Below are positions 7,466 to 13,352 of a DNA stretch of 17,392 bases, in pieces. The stretch is from Planctomycetales bacterium. GTDB lineage: Bacteria > Planctomycetota > Phycisphaerae > SM23-33. A program made the position numbers and the translations under genes. The first letter of the stretch is position 1. Each line of letters begins with the position of its first letter. Under the pieces are notes generated by a model that searched no databases, was not told the DNA's origin, and worked only from the letters and a program-made list of their open reading frames with translations. The DNA lies in assembly GCA_030642005.1 (NCBI GenBank), contig DAOWOP010000041.1:1-17392 (forward strand), given 5' to 3'.

Positions 7466-7470
7466 TCCGA

Positions 7471-7734
7471 CTAGGAATCCCCCTTCGTCCTATTGTTTTG
7501 CCACTGTAGCGGCTGCAAGTTGTCTAGGTCGTCGGATCCACCTTTAGCCACCGGGATGATGTGGTCAATCTCCCACCCGTGCTTAGAATTGATGTTTCCA
7601 TGCTCGGAGTACTTCATCGCTGTCCCACGTACATCCCGACGCCACACGTCCGCATCGTAGTCTGGAATCGGCTCACCTTTTGCTCATACCGCCAACTTTA
7701 AGGCCTCATCGGCCTCAACGAATGGATAGGTCAC
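7471..7734 (-). pseudogene. HNH endonuclease gene broken by one in-frame TGA
   Basis: Starting from GTG at 7734, which has AGGAAAGGAG 7 nt upstream, the frame reads 16 codons, then TGA (7686-7684), then continues open to TAG at 7471. The downstream part ends with a small HNH-family signature: HGWEIDHIIPVAKGG followed by SDDLDNLQPLQWQNNRTKGD, including the metal-binding His and Asn positions. As I recall, close relatives have a Trp near this TGA (a form like AVW-AKG...YDP), so one TGG-to-TGA change would explain the break. The catalytic half lacks a strong start of its own, so it is probably inactive. It points the same way as the restriction pair and ends the accessory island. Confidence 0.7.
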
Positions 7735-7802
7735 CGTCGTGCTCCTTTCCTAAAAGCCACCGACAACATCTCACGCGGGTGGCAGCTTGTCGAGTTTGTA
7801 AG

Positions 7803-7820
7803 GCGGGCCAACTGGCCCGC
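7803..7820. repeat. GC-rich hairpin after the restriction gene
   Basis: GCGGGCC-AACT-GGCCCGC is a perfect 7-bp stem with a 4-nt loop in the gap between the restriction endonuclease and the HNH pseudogene. It looks like another member of the small-hairpin family of this region; it could also end the R-M transcript, but no T-run follows. Confidence 0.5.
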
Positions 7821-7873
7821 GGAACGCTTGCTGAACACACACTGTCCTCGTTCCGCAGACAGGTTTGCCAGCC

Positions 7874-8608
7874 CTACCTACTGGTTATTTTTATCTTGTT
7901 CGCGTAAACCTTTGATAGATCGTCAACTTTTATTCTGAATTTTGTGCCGTGATTTCTAATAGCGGAACCGGGACCTTTTGTTGTTCTAGCATCGAAGTCT
8001 ATATAAAAAACACCATCGGCAACTGCTTTTGAAAACCCTTTTATGTCTGGCTCCCAATATGCAGTTGCTTCTTGATAAATCACACGCCTCGGATTTTTCA
8101 GTACCTTGCCACCTACTACTATCAACCGCCGGAGTTTTGAGGCAAATGCGTTGAAAAGAGTATTGTGCGTCCAATGCGGCACCGGTGCATCCTTAAATTC
8201 ATTTCTGATAACGATTCTGTCTACTTCGTCCACTATATAGAAACCCTTGGCGGATTTACCGCCAATAGTGTGACGAAAACTGATACGGCCTTTTCCATCA
8301 TCCCATCCATAATTATGTACGAGATTCCTGATTATCCCCTTTGGTTCAGGGTCTTTATGGAAAAGAGTTAACAACGCTGCGCCGCCGTGAAACTTGATTT
8401 CCCAATCAGCCAAATCTGGCGAATCAGCATTGTTAGCTTTTACACCCAATAAATCTTCCAATAATCTGCCCGGACCACCAGATCCGTTGTACTTGTTGTC
8501 ATCGGGGAATTCCCACGTTCCCGCTTCCAGGATTTCCGCAATTTTCTTGAAAACAGCAGATCCAGATCGTGGCTGTGGGGTTGGTGTTAATTTTCTTCTT
8601 GGCGCCAT
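7874..8608 (-). CDS. Type II restriction endonuclease, MvaI/BcnI-like
   Basis: This 244-aa protein is predicted to cut unmethylated DNA as part of a Type II restriction-modification system. Residues about 43-75 carry the GGPGRLLEDLLGV block and then a PD-(D/E)XK-type active site with Asp65, Glu70 and Lys72 (PDLADWEIKFH); this D-x4-E-x-K spacing and the small size fit the monomeric MvaI/BcnI group, whose known members cut CCWGG or CCSGG. The actual target here cannot be read from sequence. The gene begins one base after the methyltransferase stop codon and has only a weak ribosome-binding site, so translation is probably coupled. The region is visibly more AT-rich than the gcv genes, which suggests horizontal transfer. 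Confidence 0.8.
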   Translation of the reverse strand: MAPRRKLTPTPQPRSGSAVFKKIAEILEAGTWEFPDDNKYNGSGGPGRLLEDLLGVKANNADSPDLADWEIKFHGGAALLTLFHKDPEPKGIIRNLVHNYGWDDGKGRISFRHTIGGKSAKGFYIVDEVDRIVIRNEFKDAPVPHWTHNTLFNAFASKLRRLIVVGGKVLKNPRRVIYQEATAYWEPDIKGFSKAVADGVFYIDFDARTTKGPGSAIRNHGTKFRIKVDDLSKVYANKIKITSR

Positions 8609-8609
8609 T

Positions 8610-9455
8610 TTATACCAACTTGGTTTTTTGATGTTCTTTAATTCGCTTCAAAGCCATTTTACAGTATTTACTGGATTTTTCCACACCTATCCATTCGCGA
8701 TTCAATATCTCAGCAGCAATCGCTGTGGTGCCGCTCCCCATAAAGGGGTCTAAAATCACGCCTCCTACTGTCGCAGAAATACATCTTTGCGCTAATTCTA
8801 CAGGGAATGGGGCAGGATGGTTATTATCTCGCGCCTGTGGAATTTCCCATACATCGCCTTGCGCGTTTGCTTTAGGTGCGAGTTTAAAATCAGGTTTTGC
8901 TATAAGATAAATCACTTCATAGGTTGGTAGGAAATACCCGGGGTTGAAATTGATGCCACCCTTACGTTTCCAAATGACAATTTGCCGGACAGGGAATCCT
9001 GATACAATGTCCGAGCGATCTTGCAAAAGGCCACCCTGTACCCGCCATTTATGATTATAGAAGATAGCGCCATCTGACCTTAATACACGAATCATTGCAG
9101 TAAGGCAATTCCTTTGCCATCTTACATACTCATCATGTGGCATCGCATCATTATGTGTGGAATAACCCTTTATCAGGCCAGCCCCGGGCCATTTGCCACC
9201 AGAACCATTTTTGAGACCATTACCGGTGCTGTTTTTGATGTTGTATGGCGGTGAAGTAACAATAACGCCGACACTTTCCGCCGGCAGCGATTCCATCAGC
9301 TTGATGGCATCCATACAGTGAATTTTGCCAGTCCACGAATTGAGCGATTTGGTTACAGGCTTTTCTGGCTGTTTCTCGGATGCGCGTATTAGCTTCCTCA
9401 CCACCTGATTAAAGGGCGCTTTAATCGGTTCTATTAAAGTAGCATTAGGTGACAC
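8610..9455 (-). CDS. DNA methyltransferase of the R-M pair, probably N4-cytosine
   Basis: This 281-aa SAM-dependent methyltransferase protects host DNA from the adjacent nuclease. The catalytic motif TSPPYN (residues 67-72) comes before the SAM-binding DPFMGSGTT (236-244), the beta-class order. The SPPY form is typical of N4-cytosine enzymes, and known MvaI/BcnI partners are N4-cytosine enzymes, so the pair is internally consistent; N6-adenine is not excluded. Start: GTG at 9455 with AGGAG 8 nt upstream; the first 40 residues are an extension before the core fold. It starts 18 nt after the truncated transposase frame and ends 1 nt before the nuclease, so the three are likely one transcript with the methyltransferase translated before the nuclease, an order that would protect the host. 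Confidence 0.88.
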   Translation of the reverse strand: MSPNATLIEPIKAPFNQVVRKLIRASEKQPEKPVTKSLNSWTGKIHCMDAIKLMESLPAESVGVIVTSPPYNIKNSTGNGLKNGSGGKWPGAGLIKGYSTHNDAMPHDEYVRWQRNCLTAMIRVLRSDGAIFYNHKWRVQGGLLQDRSDIVSGFPVRQIVIWKRKGGINFNPGYFLPTYEVIYLIAKPDFKLAPKANAQGDVWEIPQARDNNHPAPFPVELAQRCISATVGGVILDPFMGSGTTAIAAEILNREWIGVEKSSKYCKMALKRIKEHQKTKLV

Positions 9456-9473
9456 AGATTAATCTCCTATAAG

Positions 9474-9854
9474 TCAAACGCTGCCCGTTTCCTTAAAAGG
9501 TTCCCTGATGCGATGTGCTAAAAACCAAGCTGTTTTCTGCGTAACACCAAGCGTTTTCGCTAATCGGACACTTGAAAAAGCCTTACGGTGGGTAGTCAAT
9601 ATCCATGTAGCCATCAACCATTTTTGCAAGGGCACTTTGCTTTTGGCTAATACTGATCCGGTTCTTACCGAGAACTGTTTGCGGCAAGTGGCACACTTAA
9701 AACGCTTTTGCTTTTCCAGTCTGTAAAGTTTATAGTTTCCGCAATGGGGGCAATAGACACCATGCGGCCAGCGTGATTGTATGATAAAATCTTCACAAGC
9801 CTTTTCATTGGGAAATTTCTTATAGAAACTGAAAGTATCCAAACTGTCCTTCAT
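9474..9854 (-). CDS. truncated IS1595-type transposase (zinc ribbon plus HTH only)
   Basis: This 126-aa protein matches only the N-terminal part of IS1595/ISXO2-type transposases: a zinc ribbon (CPHCGNYK ... CATC) at about residues 35-58 and a helix-turn-helix segment ending RLAKTLGVTQKTAWFLAHRIRE. Full-length enzymes continue for well over 100 more residues with the DDE catalytic domain, which is missing. Either it is the stump of an insertion sequence or a kept DNA-binding protein. The ATG at 9854 (AAGGA 7 nt upstream) is preferred to the GTG at 9860. It precedes the methyltransferase by 18 nt and shares a probable promoter, so a regulatory role for the R-M operon is conceivable but unproven. 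Confidence 0.75.
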   Translation of the reverse strand: MKDSLDTFSFYKKFPNEKACEDFIIQSRWPHGVYCPHCGNYKLYRLEKQKRFKCATCRKQFSVRTGSVLAKSKVPLQKWLMATWILTTHRKAFSSVRLAKTLGVTQKTAWFLAHRIREPFKETGSV

Positions 9855-9877
9855 GGCCACTTCCTTGTTACAGGAGT

Positions 9878-9906
9878 ACGATAACCCCAGCCGCGTGGTT
9901 AGTCAA
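9878..9906 (-). promoter_or_regulatory. candidate sigma-70 promoter of the R-M operon
   Basis: On the minus strand TTGACT (9906-9901) and TATCGT (9883-9878) are 17 nt apart. The -35 is good, the -10 matches four of six. It would start transcription about 15-20 nt before the ribosome-binding site and ATG at 9854. Confidence 0.4.
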
Positions 9907-9993
9907 GTATATAATATAAAAAGGACAAAAACAGAAAAAGAATTTTTAATTCAATCTTTTCTCTGCGAACTTTGTGGCGTTCTATTCTTTATG

Positions 9994-10383
9994 TTAGTGT
10001 TCACCTTCTTCTTCGAGGAATTTTTCGTATTCTTCAGCCGACATGAGGTTTTTAAAATCGGCGTCGCCGGCGGTTTTTACCTTTATCATCCAGGCTGACC
10101 CGAAGGGGTCTTTGCCCAGCAGTTCCAGGTTTCCGGTCAGGTTTTCGTTGGATTCGACTATCTCGCCGCCGACGGGGCAGTTCAGATCGACGGCGGCCTT
10201 GACCGATTCGACCACGCCGAAGGGCGTCTCGGCCTTAACGGACTCGCCGACCGCGGGCAACTCAAGAAACACAACGTCGCCGAGTTGTTCGGCGGCGAAG
10301 GCGGTTATCCCAACCGTTACCGTACCACCGTCCATCTTCGCCCATTCGTGACTCTTCGTGTATCGCAATTCCGCAGGAACCAT
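9994..10383 (-). CDS. gcvH: glycine cleavage system H protein
   Basis: This small lipoyl carrier shuttles the aminomethyl group from the P-protein to GcvT and electrons to Lpd. The 129-aa chain is the usual length. It begins with RYTKSHEWAK, has GITAFAAEQLGDVVFLELPAVG, and the lipoylated lysine is Lys62 in ESVKAAVDLNCPVGGE, where many relatives have ESVKAASDL. The ATG has AGGAG 8 nt upstream. It follows the gcvT-glyA fusion by 139 bp, with a palindromic repeat in between, and is the last gcv gene before the AT-rich island. It must work with GcvPA/PB and Lpd encoded more than 5 kb away on the same strand. Confidence 0.97.
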   Translation of the reverse strand: MVPAELRYTKSHEWAKMDGGTVTVGITAFAAEQLGDVVFLELPAVGESVKAETPFGVVESVKAAVDLNCPVGGEIVESNENLTGNLELLGKDPFGSAWMIKVKTAGDADFKNLMSAEEYEKFLEEEGEH

Positions 10384-10427
10384 GTAAGATTCTCCTTGTA
10401 AGTGTAAGTCTTGTCGCCATCGAAGAA

Positions 10428-10521
10428 AGATAGCGGGATTATAGGGATTTAGAGATTATGGGATAAAAGAAGATTAAAAAAATCCCTGTAATCCTGTAAT
10501 CCCTGTAATCCTGCTATCTTT
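10428..10521. repeat. dispersed palindromic repeat, copy 2
   Basis: The outer arms (24 nt each, counting from 10426) match in inverse orientation at 22 of 24 positions, beginning AAAGATAGCGGGATTATAGG and ending ...CCTGCTATCTTT. The central 52 nt (10452-10503) equal copy 1. It starts one base after the stop codon of the gcvT-glyA gene and fills most of the gap to gcvH. Read on the minus strand it is a long hairpin with a T-run in its middle, so it may lower readthrough into gcvH. Confidence 0.85.
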
Positions 10522-10522
10522 G

Positions 10523-13177
10523 CTATATAAGCCCGTGCAGTTTTTCCATAATTCCGTCAAACTCATCGCCGGCGAAGCAGAATCCCAGGTCTGTGAATCC
10601 GCCCCTGAACGACTTTACCTCGGCCTTTACTGACTTGTCATTAATTACCACATCAGCGATGAATTGTGCAACGGTTTCAAAATCGCCCTCGGCCATACCG
10701 AACCTGGTCATCTCGGCGACTCCCAGCCTCAGCGAACCGGCGGCGGTGAAGCCTTCCTCATTCGGGGCGGCCTGGTAATTGACGATTATGTTGTTGTCCT
10801 CAAGTCGTCGGGCGAATTCAGGCCCCCGGCTGTAACCGACGTGAACGATTACCTGATGCGTCTGCGTATAGCCGACGTCCGCATCGCCGGCTACGTCCAT
10901 CCCGCAGCGTTTCAGCGCGCCGGCAAGGGCCTTGGCGTTGGCGATGACCTTCGGCTGATACTCATCCTTAAAATGGTTCATCTCATAAGCAGCCATCAGC
11001 AGCCCAACCAGAGTGCCGAGGTGGTGATTGCTGACCGAGCCGGGGAACGTCCGCCGCTGGACCGCCTCCCATAAATGGTAGCGCTCATCGGCCTCGGCGT
11101 AGTTCGACGCCACGATGCCTCGCTGCGTGCCGAAGAAGGTCTTGTGCGTCGAGCCGGTAACAATATCTGCGCCGTCGGCGAAGGGTTCCTGGAAGTTCGG
11201 CCCGACCAGCCCCAGCACGTGGGCCATGTCGTACATAATGACTGTATTGACGCCCATCTCATCGACGAACGCCCGAATCTCGGCCACCGGCTCGGGGTGC
11301 AGCACCACGCTTTTGCCGAAGATGATCAGTTCGGGCCTGTAGCGCCCCAGCAGTTCCCGGCAGGCGGGTACGTCGATTTTATACGGGTTTTCAGGCAGGA
11401 CCGGGAAGTTGACTACCGCAGGCCTCTCCGTCCGCGGATCGTGCGCGACAAAATCGCGCAGCGCGCCCATCGGCTGGGAACTGAGGTGCCCGCCCCTGAT
11501 GATGTGATTGTTCATCACACAGCCGAGACGCCTGGGCTGGACCTTCCTGTCGGCCCGGTTGATGTAATCGACCATCGCGCTGAAGACGATCGCGTTTGCC
11601 ATCTGCCCGCTGACGGCGCGGGTCTCGACGGCCTCGCAGCCAAGGAACTCCCGCAGTTCATCTTCCAGGAGGCTCTCGACGACCTCGATGAAGCCCGTTC
11701 CCTGATAGTAGAACACGTCCGCGTCGTAGAATGCCTTGAGCGGCTTGTGCTCGGCATAGCGGAAGGCCGGGTCCATGACCGAAAGCAGCCGTGTCATCGG
11801 CGAGGCCGTCTGCTCGGACGGAATAAGGTTTATGCACTCCCGCTGCCGCCAGATGGTGTTTTCGAGCGTCTTTTCGAGCAGGTCGCGGGCCTTGGCCGGG
11901 CCGCGATGTCGCGGACCTTCGTGAACTGCCAGCGAGTGGTCGAATAAAATCGCCCTGGCGAACGGCGGCGCTTCGGACCGCAGATGAAACGGGACGATTA
12001 CCGCCTCGGTCATCCTGCCGCGAATTTCGATCTCCAGCCTGTCGCCCTCACGCAGGTCGCTGTCGAGCATAGCCAGGCAGACCGACCGCATCGCCTTTTC
12101 GTCGGTTATCCTGCCGGCAAGCCCTTCGCCCTCGACTTCCCAGCAGGGCACCGCCGTACCGCTGGTAACAAACCCTACGTGCTTTTTTCCGACAAAAACC
12201 TTCGCCGGCGGGCGGGCGACGCCCCTGCCGGCCACCGCCACAGGCACGATCCGTCGCGGAAGGTCCGCTATCAGCGAATAATCATCAGCCAGGATTCTCT
12301 TGAATGCCTCGTGCTGCCTTGTCAGCGCTTCGATGCCGATAAAATCGCCCTTCAGCGGCGACAAACTGACGGCGAAGCGGGCCAGCGGGCAGGAGAAGAT
12401 GGGGATTCCCCGTCCGTCCGGGTCAAGTCCCAGTTCGTGGCCGTAGAGCGGCATGGCCGCCTCCAGCCGGAGCGTGTCGCGCGCGCCCAGTCCGACCGGT
12501 TCGGCGCCCCGCTCAATCAGCAGGTCCCATATCGCCGGGGCGGCTTTGCTCTCGATGAACAGTTCAAAGCATACCGGCTCGCCCGTGTACCCGGTCCGGG
12601 CAATCCGGGCCTCGACGCCGTTGATTACGACAGCCCCCAGTTCATTCCGCATCGGCTCGGGCAGCGTCCCCGAATCAATGACGCCGGTAAGTATCTCGCC
12701 GGCCAGCGGGCCTTGAAGCGAGATCATCGCCACGTCTTCGGACTTATCCGCCATTTCCACATTGTCAAAGCCCGCGAGGTGTTCGGCGAAGTGGTCCCGG
12801 TCCTTTTGGCGGTTGGCGGCATTGACGACGAGGAGATATTCGCCCTCGACGAAGCGGTAGAGGTAGGCGTCATCGACAGCCCCGCCGGCTGGGTTGGGTA
12901 TCATCGTGTACTGCGCCTGGCCGACGTCCAAAGCCTCGGCGTTGTTGGTCAGGACGTGCTGGAGGAATCTCGTCGCGCCTTTGCCGGTGAAGACGAATCG
13001 TCCCATGTGCGAGACGTCGAACAGGCCGGCGCGTTTGCGGGTCGCCAGGTGTTCAGCCACGATCCCGCCGGCGTATTGCAGCGGCATCTCCCATCCGGCG
13101 AAATCGACTATTTTACCCCCGCCGGCGACGTGCCGGTCGTAAAGTACGGTCCTGCGCAGTTCGCTCATATTTGTCAT
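10523..13177 (-). CDS. gcvT-glyA: fusion of aminomethyltransferase (GcvT) and serine hydroxymethyltransferase
   Basis: One 884-aa frame contains two enzymes. Residues about 1-400 are GcvT: FAGWEMPLQYAGG, FDVSHMGR, the folate-pocket acids in GGAVDDAYLYR (Asp102/103) and GLGARDTLRLEAAMPLYGHEL. After a short linker, about 425-884 are a divergent SHMT: LIPSEQT (Glu455, usually IASEN), YYQGTGFIEVVE, HIIRGGHLS (His564), DMAHVLG (Asp650, His653), PLP Lys679 in STHKTFFGTQRG (Arg686) and SLRLG (Arg817). All key catalytic residues seem kept. GcvT makes 5,10-methylene-THF from the aminomethyl group on GcvH; SHMT uses it to convert glycine to serine, or the reverse. The domain junction is near 11905-11980. 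The first ATG (13177) abuts AGGATGG; an internal ATG at 13168 has better spacing. The frame is continuous, so the fusion is not an artefact of a missing stop in this sequence. Confidence 0.93.
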   Translation of the reverse strand: MTNMSELRRTVLYDRHVAGGGKIVDFAGWEMPLQYAGGIVAEHLATRKRAGLFDVSHMGRFVFTGKGATRFLQHVLTNNAEALDVGQAQYTMIPNPAGGAVDDAYLYRFVEGEYLLVVNAANRQKDRDHFAEHLAGFDNVEMADKSEDVAMISLQGPLAGEILTGVIDSGTLPEPMRNELGAVVINGVEARIARTGYTGEPVCFELFIESKAAPAIWDLLIERGAEPVGLGARDTLRLEAAMPLYGHELGLDPDGRGIPIFSCPLARFAVSLSPLKGDFIGIEALTRQHEAFKRILADDYSLIADLPRRIVPVAVAGRGVARPPAKVFVGKKHVGFVTSGTAVPCWEVEGEGLAGRITDEKAMRSVCLAMLDSDLREGDRLEIEIRGRMTEAVIVPFHLRSEAPPFARAILFDHSLAVHEGPRHRGPAKARDLLEKTLENTIWRQRECINLIPSEQTASPMTRLLSVMDPAFRYAEHKPLKAFYDADVFYYQGTGFIEVVESLLEDELREFLGCEAVETRAVSGQMANAIVFSAMVDYINRADRKVQPRRLGCVMNNHIIRGGHLSSQPMGALRDFVAHDPRTERPAVVNFPVLPENPYKIDVPACRELLGRYRPELIIFGKSVVLHPEPVAEIRAFVDEMGVNTVIMYDMAHVLGLVGPNFQEPFADGADIVTGSTHKTFFGTQRGIVASNYAEADERYHLWEAVQRRTFPGSVSNHHLGTLVGLLMAAYEMNHFKDEYQPKVIANAKALAGALKRCGMDVAGDADVGYTQTHQVIVHVGYSRGPEFARRLEDNNIIVNYQAAPNEEGFTAAGSLRLGVAEMTRFGMAEGDFETVAQFIADVVINDKSVKAEVKSFRGGFTDLGFCFAGDEFDGIMEKLHGLI

Positions 13178-13190
13178 CCATCCTGTTAGC

Positions 13191-13293
13191 GGGTGGCACC
13201 TTCAAGCGCAGCGAAGCGGAGCTTGTGGGTGCTTTGATGAAGATAGCATTGGGTAGCGCAGACACCCACAAGCTGCGCTTGAAGGTGCCACCC
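13191..13293. repeat. 103-bp palindrome just upstream of gcvT-glyA
   Basis: A 31-bp right arm (13263-13293) matches the left arm (13191-13231) perfectly except for a 10-nt bulge in the left arm. The ends are GGGTGGCACCTTCAAGCG and its inverse. It shares the GCGCAGCGAAGCG core and total length with the palindrome at 1448-1550. It lies in the leader of gcvT-glyA, 14 bp before the first ATG, so it could affect transcription or translation of the fusion. Confidence 0.85.
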
Positions 13294-13322
13294 GGCATTG
13301 GAGTATTGTACGGACGCCGCCG

Positions 13323-13352
13323 GGCGAATCAAGGCTGCGGGGTGGATTCGCC
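13323..13352 (-). terminator. hairpin directly after the XylR-type regulator
   Basis: GGCGAATC (13323-13330) and GATTCGCC (13345-13352) form an 8-bp perfect stem starting right after the regulator's TAA on the minus strand. No T-run follows, so it may be a weak terminator or another small repeat. Confidence 0.35.

Noticed and set aside
7684..7686. TGA read as tryptophan or selenocysteine in the HNH frame
   Set aside because: TGA is the stop codon of lpd and gcvPA in the same window, and no SECIS-like context was apparent; a nonsense mutation is simpler.
7680..7907. 75-aa plus-strand frame
   Set aside because: It runs antisense through the start of the HNH pseudogene, a hairpin and the end of the restriction gene, with no ribosome-binding site.
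9474..9906. Complete IS1595 insertion sequence
   Set aside because: The catalytic DDE domain is missing and no terminal inverted repeats could be found around the fragment.
11075..11947. 290-aa open frame on the plus strand
   Set aside because: Antisense to the SHMT half of the fusion; no family features.
11984..13189. 401-aa open frame on the plus strand
   Set aside because: It is the antisense shadow of the GcvT half of the fusion and has no recognisable motif.
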